Assembly: GCA_017523995.1 (NCBI GenBank)
Contig: JAFWUX010000223.1
Coordinates: forward strand, 8,268-72,267
Direction of reading: 5' to 3'
DNA from: Oscillospiraceae bacterium
Lineage (GTDB): Bacteria; Bacillota_A; Clostridia; Oscillospirales; Ruminococcaceae
DNA length: 64,000 nt
Shown here: positions 1 to 9,595 of the stretch, piece after piece
Layout: each line of letters opens with the position of its first letter
Numbering within the stretch: position 1 is the stretch's first letter
Made by a program: the position numbers and the translations under genes
Notes under the pieces: model-generated
Seen by the model: the letters and a program-made list of their open reading frames with translations, nothing else
Told to the model about the DNA's origin: nothing
Databases searched by the model: none

Positions 1-1
1 G

Positions 2-3000
2 GACACCGTGACATACATCAATTCCAATGCTTTTTACTATACGAATTACCTGAAAACCGTGACAATTCCGGAGAGTGTGATCGGAATCGGCGATTATAAT
101 TTCTACCGCTGCGCGGAGCTGACAGAGCTTGCCATTCCGAGCAAGGTCACGCTTTACACATACAGCAGAGTTGTGCGTGGCTGCCCGAAGCTTGAGAAGC
201 TCACAGTCAGTGCGGACAATGCTTCCTGCTGTGCAGTTGACAATGTGCTGTTCATGAAGGATATGAAAACGCTGCTGTGCTATGCAGCCGGAAAGCCGGA
301 GGCTTCTTATACGGTTCCGGATACTGTGACAAACCTTTCGGAATATGCATTTTCGTATAATGGGAATCTGAAGGAGGTCACGCTGCCTTCCGGTATCACG
401 AAGCTTTCTGGAAGTTTGTTTTATAATTGCGATGCGCTGGAAAAGGTCACCCTGCCGGACAGCATCACAGAAATCGGAAACTATACATTCGGTTATTGCA
501 AAAGCCTTTCGGAAATCGTGATTCCGGCGGGCGTGACGAAGATCGGTTCGAATGCGTTTTACAGCAATGATGCACTGACTGAAATCGACCTTCCGGTCAC
601 TGTGGAGGAGATCGAAAGCTATGCACTGAGCGCAGGCAAAAATCTGGAATCCGTTACGATCCGGAATCCGGAGTGCAAAATTTATGACAGCGCAAGTACG
701 ATCTCAAAGAGCGCTGTGATCTGCGGCGTTGCCGGTTCGACCGCGCAGGACTATGCCGAAAAATACAACCGCGAGTTCATGGAGATCGGAGAGACAGCGC
801 TGCCGGCGGCTTCCGGTACCTTCGGCGAGGAGGACTGCCTCAAATGGGAATATGACGGGAACGGTACCCTGACAATCACCGGAACGGGCAAAATGCCGAA
901 CTATGCGGAAGGGGAATACTCGTCAAATCCCGATGCGCCGTGGAAGCGGTACAGAAACCTGATTCAGCATGCTGTGATCGGTGAGGGCGTGCAGAATGTC
1001 GGCGCGGATGCGTTCTACAAATGCAAAAAAATGACGGATATTTCGCTGCCGGATACGGTGGAAGACTTTGGATACTACTGCTTCTCCGGATGCGCAAGTC
1101 TTCAGAAGCTTGTGATTCCGGCAGGCGTCAAGGAGCTTGAAAACGGTTATAATTTTATTACCGGCTGCACCGCGCTGACCGCGATCGAAGCTTCGCCGGA
1201 AAATCCGGCATTCACCTCGCAGGACGGCGTGCTCTATACCAGGGATATGACAGGGATCGTGCGTTATCCTGCCGGAAAAACCGATCCGAAGGTCACGATT
1301 CCGGAGGGCATCACAACGATCGGGTCAGATGCATTTACAGACTGCCTGAATGTGCAGACGATCCGGCTGCCGGACAGCATGACGAGCGTTACTGCGCTGT
1401 ATGGCTGCAAGAATCAGACTGCGTTTGAGATCGGAGAAAGCAACCCGAACTTCTCTGTGATTGACGGCGTGCTGTTCTCAAAGGACGGAAAGAGCATCGT
1501 GCGGTATCCGCTCGGAAAAGAGGGCGCATATGTGATTCCGGACGGAACGACCGGACTCTCGCAGCGTGCATTTGCAAATGCAGAAAAGCTCACAGAAGTC
1601 TACATGCCCGACAGTTTGGCGGAATGCGGTGCATTGTATCTGCCTTTTTATACTGAGTTCAGTCTTTTTGACTACTGCACCGCTCTGACATCGGTTCGGC
1701 TGCCTGACGGAATCAGGATGATCCCGTATGGTATGTTCGCAGAATGCAGCAGCCTGAAATCCGTCACGATTCCGGAGGGTGTTACGGATATCTGCACCTA
1801 TGCATTTGCCGGCTGCAGCGCATTGTCAGATATCAAACTTCCGGAAAGCCTGCTGGATATTCGCCACGATGCGTTTGATAACTGCGGATTGAACAAATTG
1901 ACACTGCCTGCCGGCATCGCTTATTTTGACAGCAGTGATTTCGGAAGCAGGCTGGATGTGGTTACGCTCATGAATCCGTTCTGCTACATCAAATCTTGCG
2001 GATGCAAGACACTTTGCGGTTATCGCGGTTCGACTGCGGAGACCTATGCTGCGGAACACAATCTCAACTTCATGCCGCTTGAGAGTGAGATCCCGGATAT
2101 CCTGTTCACCGGAGACTGCGGTGCAAACGAAGACGATTATTATATGCCAAGCGACAGCCTCAAATGGTCTGTGAGCAAGGAGCATGAGCTGATCTTCACC
2201 GGCACGGGCGAAATGATGGATTACTTCCATATGACCGGCAGAACGATCCCGTGGGATCGTTTCGGCAAGGGCGGACAGATCACGCATGTTGTAGTCAGCA
2301 AAGACGTACCGACAATTGCCCATGATACATTCTATCAGATGGAGGATGTGATTCAGGTCACATTCTGGAATCCGGAAACTGACATTCAATGTTATAACCA
2401 GATTCCGGAAAATGTCGTGATTTACGGCTATGAGAAATCCACGGCGCATGATTTAGCGGACGAATACGGTTATCAGTTTGTTGCGCTGGAAGGCAATCCG
2501 CCGAATCTCACTGTGCCGGACACCACGACAACCACGACCGCCGCAACAACAACCACGACCACCACGACCTTCACCACCACAACCACCCCCGCAGTGACCA
2601 CGACCGCGCTCACCGGCGAATGCGGCGCAGAGGGCAGCAATGTCACATGGACGCTTGCAGACGGCGTGCTGACGATCAGCGGCAAGGGTGCTATGAAAGA
2701 TTACAGTAATAGCAAGCGCACCCCGTGGTATAATTCCAAAGATGTGCAGCGCATCATCATTGAGGACGGCGTTACGCATATCGGAGATGACGCATTTGGA
2801 TTCTGCGAAAATCTGACGGAGATTTCGATTCCGGCAAGCTTGACCAGCATGGACGCCGGCAGTGTATTCTATGCCTGTGACGGTCTGACCAAAATTGAGG
2901 TTGCAGCAGATAATCCGAGCTTTGTCTCCAAAGACGGTGTGCTCTTTTCAAAGGACATGACAGAACTGCTCCGCTATCCGGCAGCAGAAGAAGGAACATC

Positions 3001-4186
3001 CTATGTGATACCGGACAGTGTGAAAACGATCAAAAAATATGCGTTTATGGATGCGAAAAAGCTGACGGAGATCAAGCTGCCGGACGGGCTGACAAGCATC
3101 GAAGACAAAGCATTCTTCAATGATAGTTTCCTGATTACTGTTTCCATTCCGGACAGTGTGGAAAATATCGGAAACGGCGTGTTTATTGGCTGTTTGCAGC
3201 TGAACGAAATTTCTGTCGGAGAAAAGAATCCGAATTATTGTTCGGAAAACGGCGTGCTGTATTCCAAGGACAAAACCGTTCTGGTGGCGTATCCGGCTGG
3301 AAATGACAGAACAGAATACACAATTCCGAATGGCGTTACAACAATTGCAGACAGTGCGTTCTACGATGCGATGAAGCTGACTAAGATTGCTGTTCCAGAT
3401 GGGGTACTGACGATTTCAGAAGGTGCGTTCAATTGCTGCTTCAGTCTGTCAGATATCACGCTGCCGGAAAGCCTGACGGAGATTGGGAATATGGCTTTTA
3501 ACTATTGCAGCAATCTGGAGGCAATTACAGTTCCGGGTAATGTAAAGAGTGTTGGCAGTTCCGGTTTCGGCTTATGCCAGAAGCTGACAGCAATTACGTT
3601 TGAGAATCCGAATTGTGAGATTTATGATTACAAAGGCACAATTCCTGAACAAGCTGCGATCCGCGGCTATGCAGATTCGACCGCGCAGGCATATGCGGAG
3701 AAATACAACCGCACATTTGAACTGCTGGAGGGCGAGCCGCCTGTTCCGGTCACAACTCCTGCCGTGACAACCACGACGAGTGAGACTACGACAGAATCCA
3801 CCACAAGCGAAACCACGACAAGCGAGACCACGACAGAATCCACCACAAGCGAGACCACAACGAGCGAGACTACGACAGAATCCACCACCAGTGATACCAC
3901 GACAAGCGAAACCACGACCGAAACCACATCAAGCGAAACAACATCAACCCAGACCACGCCGCCCGAAACCACCACGACGCCCACAAACGGCGACACGGAC
4001 GGCGACGGCGAGATCAGCAACCGCGACGCAATGCTCCTGATCCGCTATGTCAACGGCTGGGACGGCATCGAGCTGGACACCGCCGCAGCCGATATCGACG
4101 GCGACGGCGAGGTCAGCAACCGCGATGCAATGATCCTGATCCGTTACGTCAACGGCTGGGAAGGCTACGACCAGTATTTCCAGTGA
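2..4186 (+). CDS. BspA-like leucine-rich-repeat surface protein with C-terminal dockerin (5' truncated)
   Basis: The frame is open to the left edge and the first codons already read as part of a leucine-rich repeat, so the true start lies upstream. The product is built of LRR_5/BspA repeats of the form LTEI.LP..V..IG..AF in several blocks. Blocks end in a recurrent cap in which GSTAQ.YAEKYN is recognisable (near positions 730, 2030, 2430 and 3670). Inserted hairpins carry DGVLFSKD..ILRYPAG. Threonine-rich linkers lie at about 2515-2610 and 3750-3985. The C-terminus (about 3985-4186) is a dockerin with two calcium loops, DTDGDGEISNRDA and DIDGDGEVSNRDA, each followed by LIRYVNGW. LRR_5 proteins of this kind are secreted adhesion or binding proteins; the dockerin implies attachment to a cohesin. 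No catalytic domain is visible. The family is certain; the ligand is unknown. Confidence 0.9.
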   Translation, partial: DTVTYINSNAFYYTNYLKTVTIPESVIGIGDYNFYRCAELTELAIPSKVTLYTYSRVVRGCPKLEKLTVSADNASCCAVDNVLFMKDMKTLLCYAAGKPEASYTVPDTVTNLSEYAFSYNGNLKEVTLPSGITKLSGSLFYNCDALEKVTLPDSITEIGNYTFGYCKSLSEIVIPAGVTKIGSNAFYSNDALTEIDLPVTVEEIESYALSAGKNLESVTIRNPECKIYDSASTISKSAVICGVAGSTAQDYAEKYNREFMEIGETALPAASGTFGEEDCLKWEYDGNGTLTITGTGKMPNYAEGEYSSNPDAPWKRYRNLIQHAVIGEGVQNVGADAFYKCKKMTDISLPDTVEDFGYYCFSGCASLQKLVIPAGVKELENGYNFITGCTALTAIEASPENPAFTSQDGVLYTRDMTGIVRYPAGKTDPKVTIPEGITTIGSDAFTDCLNVQTIRLPDSMTSVTALYGCKNQTAFEIGESNPNFSVIDGVLFSKDGKSIVRYPLGKEGAYVIPDGTTGLSQRAFANAEKLTEVYMPDSLAECGALYLPFYTEFSLFDYCTALTSVRLPDGIRMIPYGMFAECSSLKSVTIPEGVTDICTYAFAGCSALSDIKLPESLLDIRHDAFDNCGLNKLTLPAGIAYFDSSDFGSRLDVVTLMNPFCYIKSCGCKTLCGYRGSTAETYAAEHNLNFMPLESEIPDILFTGDCGANEDDYYMPSDSLKWSVSKEHELIFTGTGEMMDYFHMTGRTIPWDRFGKGGQITHVVVSKDVPTIAHDTFYQMEDVIQVTFWNPETDIQCYNQIPENVVIYGYEKSTAHDLADEYGYQFVALEGNPPNLTVPDTTTTTTAATTTTTTTTFTTTTTPAVTTTALTGECGAEGSNVTWTLADGVLTISGKGAMKDYSNSKRTPWYNSKDVQRIIIEDGVTHIGDDAFGFCENLTEISIPASLTSMDAGSVFYACDGLTKIEVAADNPSFVSKDGVLFSKDMTELLRYPAAEEGTSYVIPDSVKTIKKYAFMDAKKLTEIKLPDGLTSIEDKAFFNDSFLITVSIPDSVENIGNGVFIGCLQLNEISVGEKNPNYCSENGVLYSKDKTVLVAYPAGNDRTEYTIPNGVTTIADSAFYDAMKLTKIAVPDGVLTISEGAFNCCFSLSDITLPESLTEIGNMAFNYCSNLEAITVPGNVKSVGSSGFGLCQKLTAITFENPNCEIYDYKGTIPEQAAIRGYADSTAQAYAEKYNRTFELLEGEPPVPVTTPAVTTTTSETTTESTTSETTTSETTTESTTSETTTSETTTESTTSDTTTSETTTETTSSETTSTQTTPPETTTTPTNGDTDGDGEISNRDAMLLIRYVNGWDGIELDTAAADIDGDGEVSNRDAMILIRYVNGWEGYDQYFQ

Positions 4187-4196
4187 TCCCGCAGCA

Positions 4197-4232
4197 AAAC
4201 GGCAGCCTGTGTGAACTGCGCAGGCTGCCTTT
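4197..4232 (+). terminator. Intrinsic terminator between the two surface-protein genes
   Basis: GGCAGCCTG and CAGGCTGCC form a 9-bp stem followed by TTT. It sits between the stop at 4186 and the next ribosome binding site. The short T-run suggests partial termination. Confidence 0.6.
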
Positions 4233-4259
4233 GCCGCAGACTGATAGAAGGAGAAAAAC

Positions 4260-7200
4260 ATGAAGCGACTCAAATCTTTGCTCACCGCCGCAGCGATGAT
4301 GCTGTCACTGTGCGGGGGCGTTCTGCCGCAGAATGCCGCGCTGCCGGTCTCTGCGGAAACGGATTCCGGCATATCATATGACGAGGAGACCGATACCCTG
4401 ACACTGTCCGGAAAGCTTAACGGATTTCTCATGGATTATGGTTCTGCAAAGCACGTTGTCTGCAAAGAAGGAACGATCTTTCCGGAAAATTCCGCCATCT
4501 TTTTTGCGGGGAAGCAGCAGCTGGAAACCGTTGACCTTTCCAACGCGGATTTTTCGGGCGTAACAAACATGAGCCGGATGTTCAGCGGTTGCCGGAATCT
4601 GACATCTGTGAACCTCAACGGAATTGACACCCGAAATGTCGTGTCTATGAGCGAATTGTTTCTCGAGTGCCAATCACTGAAAGAAATGGATCTTCGTGTA
4701 CTGGATACCTCTGCTGTTGAGGATGCTTCCGGTATATTCTTCGGATGCGAAAGTCTGAAAACGCTGAATCTTTCCGGCATGGATTTCCGGAACGCAGAAT
4801 CTTTTTCCGGTATGTTCAAGTTCTGCACAATGCTGACGGATGTGGACCTCAGCTCCATACAAACACCGAATGTCAAAAACTTTGACGGCATGTTCTATGA
4901 ATGCCCGAGCCTGACTTCGGTCGATTTCTCCGGAATGGACACCGGCAGTGCCGTCACAATGGCGGAAATGTTTCTGGACTGCAATTCACTCACGCAGCTT
5001 GATCTCAGCGGATTTGATACTGCAAATGTGAATGATATGACTGACATGTTCTTTCGCTGCACATCTCTGCAGGAACTTGATCTCGGTTCATTTGATACCG
5101 CTCGAGCCGCAAACACGAAAAGAATGTTCTCTGATTGCAGAAATCTGAATCGAATTATCGTGTCAGAGCTTTGGAATATGGAGAATGTCGAGGATTCGAG
5201 TGACATGTTCAAGCGCTGCGATATGTTGGGCGGCGGAAACGGTACAGGATATGACGGCACACATTTGGATGCAGAATATGCACGCATTGACACCGCAGAT
5301 ACACCGGGCTATCTGTCGCTGCGTTCGCAATTGGAGACCACTGCCGCACTGACCACTACAACTGAACCGGTCACCACGACAAACGAAACGACAGCCACGA
5401 CCACAACAACTGCGGCTGTTACAACGACAGAAGCGACCACAACAACGGTCACGACGACCACGACCGCCGAGCCGAAAGCCGAAATTCAGATCGCCAAAGT
5501 GAACCCGGACGGCGAGTCGGTTCAGAGCGCGAAACTGAAACTTTCCTACGAAAGCTTCATCGGCAGCGAGAATACATTTGCAGAGGAAAATCTGGAATAT
5601 GATCTTCATCTTGCCGTCCTCAATTTCGGCGAGCATGGCGAGAGCATCACATGGTATTCCGGCAGAAGACCGCTGACGATCCGGAATCTGCCGGACGGAT
5701 ATTATAAATTGCAGGAACTTTCTGCGCCCTCTGACTATGAAAAGGCAGAGGATATCCGGTTCGAGATCATCAACAAAAAAGCTGCGCTGATCGAGGAATC
5801 CGGCAAAAAAATTCCGGTTGAGGAGAATCTGATCGTCATGGTGGACGAGCCGGAGACAACCACGACGACCACGACAACTACTACGACCACTACTACCACA
5901 ACGACGACTACCACTACCACAACAACAACCACAACAACTACGACAACTACGACAACTACGACAACTACGACAACTACGACAACCACAACCACAACCACTA
6001 CCACCACGACCACCACCGAGCCGGTCACCACAACGACCGAAGCCGTCACGACAACGGTGCTCACCACGACCGAACCGGTGACAACCACCGCCGTCACGGT
6101 CACAACACCCGCGCCGCGCGCCGATATCGAGATCGACAAGCAGGATCTCAGCGGGGAGCAGGTGGTCGGCGCTGTCCTGATGCTGAACGGCAAGGACGCC
6201 GACGGCAATGACATTCTGTTCCCGCAGAACGACCTCGAATACGGCATGGATACGGAGATCATCCTGAGCGATGAAAAGCAGCTCCAGTGGGTTTCCGGCA
6301 GCATGTCGCTGACCGTGCGAAATCTGCCGGAAGGTACGTATTATCTGCGCGAATCGGTCGCGCCGGACGGCTATGCGGCAGCGGATATGATCACATTCGA
6401 GATCAGCGGCGGCAAGATCGTCCGGATCAATGATGTCCCTGCGGATACGAATGCGGTCGTCATGGTCGATGAACGGCTCGAACCGGCTGCCACCACGACC
6501 GTCACCACGACCGCGCCGCCGGCAGGCATCCGGATCCACAAGCAGGATCTCGGCGGCAATGATCTTGCGGGCGCAGAGCTTTCGCTGAACGGTACGGACG
6601 CAGAAGGACTGAATATCTCGTTTGCGAGCCGGAATCTGGAATACGGCGCAGATACGAAGATCCTGCTGTCTGATACGGTCATGCTGCGGTGGATCACCGG
6701 CACAGAGCCGCTGACGATCCGGAACCTGAAGGACGGCACCTACGAGCTGTCTGAGATGACGGCGCCGGAAGGCTATGAGCGCGCGGCTGCCATGACCTTT
6801 GTGATCCGCAACGGCAGGATCGCCGCAGTCAACGATGCCGCGGCGGACACCGATGCGATCATCATGGTCGATGCGCAGATCACGACGACCACGACAACTG
6901 TCACCACGACCGAGCCGGTCACGACAACAACAACCACCACCACGACCGAGCCGGTCACGACTACAACAACGACCACGACAACCGAGCCGGTCACGACTAC
7001 AACAACGACCACGACAACCGAGCCGGTCACGACAACAACAACGACCACGACAACCGAATCGGTCACGACAACAACAACGACCACCACGACCGAGCCGGTC
7101 ACGACAACAACAACGACCACCACGACCGAGCCGGTCACGACAACAACAACGACCACCACGACCGAACCGGTCACGACGACAACGACGACCACAACGACCG

Positions 7201-7724
7201 AGCCGATCACGACGACAACGACCACAACGACCGAGCCGGTCACGACAACCACGACCACCACGACCGAGCCAGTCACGACAACAACGACCACAACGACCGA
7301 GCCGGTCACGACCACAACAACGACCACAACGACCGAACCGGTCACCACGACAACGGATACCACCACGACTGAATCCGAGACAACGACCTCGGAGACAACG
7401 ACTGCTTCTGAAACAGCGCCGACTGTGACCGAGCCGACCGGCACGGAGCCCACGGGTACGGAACCGACCGGCACCGAACCGGCTGTCACAGAGCCGACCA
7501 CGACCGAACCGCTCGCGGGCGATGTCAACGGGGACGGCACGGTGGACAATGCGGATGCGATGCGCCTGCGCCGGTATGTCAACGGCTGGAAGGACATCGA
7601 CCTTGCGCCGGATACCGCGGATATCGACGGCGACGGTGAGGTGACGATCTGCGATGCGATGATCCTTGCGCGCTATGTCAGCGGCTGGGAAGGCTATGAC
7701 CAATACTTCAAAAAGCGGGAATAA
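4260..7724 (+). CDS. DUF285 repeat protein with three SpaA/Cna-B-like domains, poly-Thr linkers and dockerin
   Basis: 1154 residues; ATG preceded by GAAGGAG. A Sec signal peptide occupies about residues 1-33. Residues 37-350 form one DUF285 (BspA-type) block of MF..C..L..LDLSGFDT repeats, opened by ETDTLTLSG and closed by DTADTPGYLSL. Three prealbumin-like SpaA/Cna-B domains follow (about 404-531, 617-742 and 754-872). Each shows an early Lys (IDKQD, IHKQD) and a late Glu ahead of APDGY or APEGY, the pattern of intramolecular Lys-Asn isopeptide domains in Gram-positive pilins. Pure or nearly pure threonine linkers separate the modules (about 530-616 and 876-1085). The C-terminus is a dockerin of the same class as the upstream gene (VNGDGTVDNADA, then GYDQYF). 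No LPXTG sorting signal is present, so surface display would depend on a cohesin. Likely a stalk-like adhesin; its binding target is unknown. Confidence 0.9.
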   Translation: MKRLKSLLTAAAMMLSLCGGVLPQNAALPVSAETDSGISYDEETDTLTLSGKLNGFLMDYGSAKHVVCKEGTIFPENSAIFFAGKQQLETVDLSNADFSGVTNMSRMFSGCRNLTSVNLNGIDTRNVVSMSELFLECQSLKEMDLRVLDTSAVEDASGIFFGCESLKTLNLSGMDFRNAESFSGMFKFCTMLTDVDLSSIQTPNVKNFDGMFYECPSLTSVDFSGMDTGSAVTMAEMFLDCNSLTQLDLSGFDTANVNDMTDMFFRCTSLQELDLGSFDTARAANTKRMFSDCRNLNRIIVSELWNMENVEDSSDMFKRCDMLGGGNGTGYDGTHLDAEYARIDTADTPGYLSLRSQLETTAALTTTTEPVTTTNETTATTTTTAAVTTTEATTTTVTTTTTAEPKAEIQIAKVNPDGESVQSAKLKLSYESFIGSENTFAEENLEYDLHLAVLNFGEHGESITWYSGRRPLTIRNLPDGYYKLQELSAPSDYEKAEDIRFEIINKKAALIEESGKKIPVEENLIVMVDEPETTTTTTTTTTTTTTTTTTTTTTTTTTTTTTTTTTTTTTTTTTTTTTTTTTTTTTEPVTTTTEAVTTTVLTTTEPVTTTAVTVTTPAPRADIEIDKQDLSGEQVVGAVLMLNGKDADGNDILFPQNDLEYGMDTEIILSDEKQLQWVSGSMSLTVRNLPEGTYYLRESVAPDGYAAADMITFEISGGKIVRINDVPADTNAVVMVDERLEPAATTTVTTTAPPAGIRIHKQDLGGNDLAGAELSLNGTDAEGLNISFASRNLEYGADTKILLSDTVMLRWITGTEPLTIRNLKDGTYELSEMTAPEGYERAAAMTFVIRNGRIAAVNDAAADTDAIIMVDAQITTTTTTVTTTEPVTTTTTTTTTEPVTTTTTTTTTEPVTTTTTTTTTEPVTTTTTTTTTESVTTTTTTTTTEPVTTTTTTTTTEPVTTTTTTTTTEPVTTTTTTTTTEPITTTTTTTTEPVTTTTTTTTEPVTTTTTTTTEPVTTTTTTTTTEPVTTTTDTTTTESETTTSETTTASETAPTVTEPTGTEPTGTEPTGTEPAVTEPTTTEPLAGDVNGDGTVDNADAMRLRRYVNGWKDIDLAPDTADIDGDGEVTICDAMILARYVSGWEGYDQYFKKRE
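5850..6110 (+). repeat. Poly-threonine (ACN)n coding repeat
   Basis: More than fifty consecutive threonine codons in mixed ACA/ACG/ACT/ACC usage. A 9-bp unit ACAACTACG is repeated in tandem near 5935-5985. It encodes the linker between the first and second SpaA-like domains. Confidence 0.9.
6885..7400 (+). repeat. Tandem EPVT(8) linker repeat
   Basis: About a dozen tandem copies of a 30-33 bp unit encode Glu-Pro-Val followed by 7-9 Thr (one copy Ser-Val, one Pro-Ile). The unit length varies by a codon between copies, as expected from repeat expansion and contraction. Confidence 0.9.
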
Positions 7725-7732
7725 ACCCGCAG

Positions 7733-7771
7733 AAAAACCGGCGGATCCTCATGCGGGATCTGCCGGTTTTT
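7733..7771 (+). terminator. Intrinsic terminator after the SpaA-domain gene
   Basis: AAAAACCGGC...GCCGGTTTTT stem-loop immediately after the stop, ending in a T-run. Confidence 0.85.
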
Positions 7772-7840
7772 GCAGATTCAGGGCATCCGCATTTGGCATT
7801 TTCCCGCTTTGGCATATGGCAGGCAGCGGATCTGTCAAAT

Positions 7841-7852
7841 GTAAGCGCCAAC
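7841..7852 (+). repeat. Left inverted 12-mer flanking the esterase gene
   Basis: GTAAGCGCCAAC here is the exact inverse of GTTGGCGCTTAC at 9577-9588. TGTCAAATG lies directly upstream (7833-7841) and recurs in the same orientation at 9589-9597. The pair brackets the esterase gene and may mark remnants of a mobile element. Confidence 0.5.
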
Positions 7853-7879
7853 CATTCTAGGCTCCCTTAATAAAGAAAC

Positions 7880-7903
7880 GAGCCGAGGGAAAATCCTCGG
7901 CTC
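7880..7903 (-). terminator. Hairpin downstream of the esterase gene
   Basis: GAGCCGAGG / CCTCGGCTC stem. On the minus strand it is followed by GTTTCTTT, so it suits the leftward esterase gene ending at 8092. The stretch between it and 8092 holds only short ACTGTA-like repeats and no credible gene. Confidence 0.5.
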
Positions 7904-8091
7904 TAAGTGTATCAATGTAACGCAAACTGTACACAACTGTATGAAACAGTGTAACGCCTACTGTAGCTCACTGTATGTTTGCCTGCAATATGCCGGCAGA
8001 GAGAAGCTCCACGGTAAGCGTAAACCCAATTTACGCGAATCAAGTTCTTCAGACAAAAGGAAATGTCCCCTGCATTGGCTCGGTTCAGACA

Positions 8092-9363
8092 TCACTCAGC
8101 CCAGATCTCTGTTGGTTCTGCTTCATAAACGAGTATCATGGCATCGTACATATCTTCAGGAGCAAAATCAAGCTGATAGAACGGCTTAAAAAGCTTAATA
8201 ATGATGTTGTACTGCTCACCAAGTGAGCCGGTTTTCATCGGATTGTGGATCTTTTCATATACAGGATCATTTTCCGGTACGGAGCTGAAATCAAGATAGC
8301 ACATATTTTCATCAGTGTACTTTACCTGATAGGCAAGCGGGTCGTCAGAACAGAATTTGTGGATTTCACGGCCGTTTTTGCCCGGAAGATTATCTTTTGT
8401 GATGTAGAAATCAGTACCGATCGCGAAGTATGCTTCGCCGAGATCATCATGAAGGAATTTTCCGAGATAAGTAGCCCCGGAAGACCGGTTCTTTGTCATG
8501 TGACCGTTGTGACAGGAGAGCATGAGACGGCTGTCATGATCGTTTTCTTCAATACCGAGCGCCCACAACACATTTTCCTTCATCTGCGTGTCACGGTACA
8601 GAGACGAGAAGCGTTGTTTCTCGCGGTATTCCATATAGCATCTGAGCATATCAAACGCACGGCGGGCTGTCGCAAACTTTTCTTTTCCTGCCGCCGCTTC
8701 ATATCTGCTCTGATCTGCATCCAGTTCCTTAGCTGATTCATCGATAAAAGAGATGATCTTATCATAATCTGATTTGCGGTAGGTATCTTCTTCTGTTCCG
8801 AAGAGTTCATCAAGGGACGATGATACTTCCGCTGCTTTTTCAGGAGCAGTCAGTGCGTAGAAATCTTTTATTACTTTGACAGCGCACATATCATTCTGTA
8901 TATCTGCACCGTAGATGCGTACCTTGTCATTCTCAGCGGCCGTTTCGTTATATTCACGCATCCATTTGATAAGCGCGCACATCTCGTCTGTCCGGTAAAT
9001 ACGGTACCCGAGCTTTCGTGTGATATCTTCAGCAGTACCTTCGCCGCCGTTTATATACTCGTTTGCAAGCGCACATCCGCCGAAATCACCCTCGAGTATC
9101 AATCCACGCACATTTGTAGTCTCGACCAGAGTTCTGAATACAGAAAGTTTGAGTTCCTGAAATTCTTTATTACCATGTGTAGCTTCGCCAAGTGCGATGA
9201 TTCGTGCGTTATCCGGAACAGTGAGGGATTCTACAGCTGTGACGGTGTCTCCGAAACGATCTATCTTAGAGGGCTTCCAATGGATCTGAGTTGCTCCGAG
9301 ACCGCCCGCCAGTGCAAGAATCACGGCAGATGTTATAATAATACCTGCTTTTTTCATTTTCAT
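8092..9363 (-). CDS. Erythromycin esterase family protein, secreted or membrane-anchored
   Basis: 423 residues. The start ATG follows AAAGGA. A hydrophobic N-terminus (about residues 5-25) looks like a signal peptide or signal anchor. The family signature is clear: LGEATHGNKEF near residues 55-66, then EGDFGG, a segment RIYRTDEMCALIKWMREYN, then GADIQN. These contain the conserved His/Glu positions of the erythromycin esterase/succinoglycan biosynthesis superfamily. Classical Ere enzymes are cytoplasmic; the export signal argues against a simple macrolide-resistance role. It lies alone and leftward between inverted 12-mers and is the only gene from 1 to 24 kb with no link to dockerin or LRR proteins, suggesting later arrival. 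The substrate is unknown. Confidence 0.8.
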   Translation of the reverse strand: MKMKKAGIIITSAVILALAGGLGATQIHWKPSKIDRFGDTVTAVESLTVPDNARIIALGEATHGNKEFQELKLSVFRTLVETTNVRGLILEGDFGGCALANEYINGGEGTAEDITRKLGYRIYRTDEMCALIKWMREYNETAAENDKVRIYGADIQNDMCAVKVIKDFYALTAPEKAAEVSSSLDELFGTEEDTYRKSDYDKIISFIDESAKELDADQSRYEAAAGKEKFATARRAFDMLRCYMEYREKQRFSSLYRDTQMKENVLWALGIEENDHDSRLMLSCHNGHMTKNRSSGATYLGKFLHDDLGEAYFAIGTDFYITKDNLPGKNGREIHKFCSDDPLAYQVKYTDENMCYLDFSSVPENDPVYEKIHNPMKTGSLGEQYNIIIKLFKPFYQLDFAPEDMYDAMILVYEAEPTEIWAE

Positions 9364-9416
9364 ATAGTCCTTTCGTTCGTGTAATCGTTTCTGTCTGTAA
9401 TTCAGACTGTAATCGA

Positions 9417-9445
9417 ATTATAGCACAAATTGCGGCAGATGTCTT
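9417..9445 (-). promoter_or_regulatory. Promoter of the esterase gene
   Basis: On the minus strand AAGACA, a 17-bp spacer, then TATAAT. It lies about 55 bases upstream of the ATG at 9363. Confidence 0.6.
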
Positions 9446-9576
9446 GTGTTTAACATTACTTTATATTACAGTTTTGTAACGTAGAAATATAAAGCAGCTT
9501 GGAGGACTGATCGACGCCCTCAGAAATCTGCGGGTGTTATTGCTCCTTTTTATTCTTCTGTGGAGGGCTGGTGGGA

Positions 9577-9588
9577 GTTGGCGCTTAC
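9577..9588 (+). repeat. Right inverted 12-mer flanking the esterase gene
   Basis: GTTGGCGCTTAC, the exact inverse of 7841-7852, followed by TGTCAAATG and then the phased repeat array. Confidence 0.5.
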
Positions 9589-9595
9589 TGTCAAA

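Noticed and set aside
6885..7400. Regular 30-33 bp repeats considered as CRISPR or minisatellite of non-coding origin
   Set aside because: The units keep frame and encode EPVTTTTTTTT within an open gene.
6773..7597. Valine-rich minus-strand frame (and similar ones at 3667, 51507, 51816, 63718)
   Set aside because: Poly-Val is the reverse complement of poly-Thr ACN codons; artefact of the repeat.
5163..7703. A long open frame of 846 codons on the minus strand
   Set aside because: It is the antisense of the ACN-repeat and SpaA-domain gene. It has no ribosome binding site and gives Arg/Gly/Cys-rich low complexity; the plus strand has recognisable domains.
7903..8091. ACTGTA-like short repeats considered as an operator array or gene remnant
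   Set aside because: Spacing is irregular and no conserved unit or reading frame could be supported.
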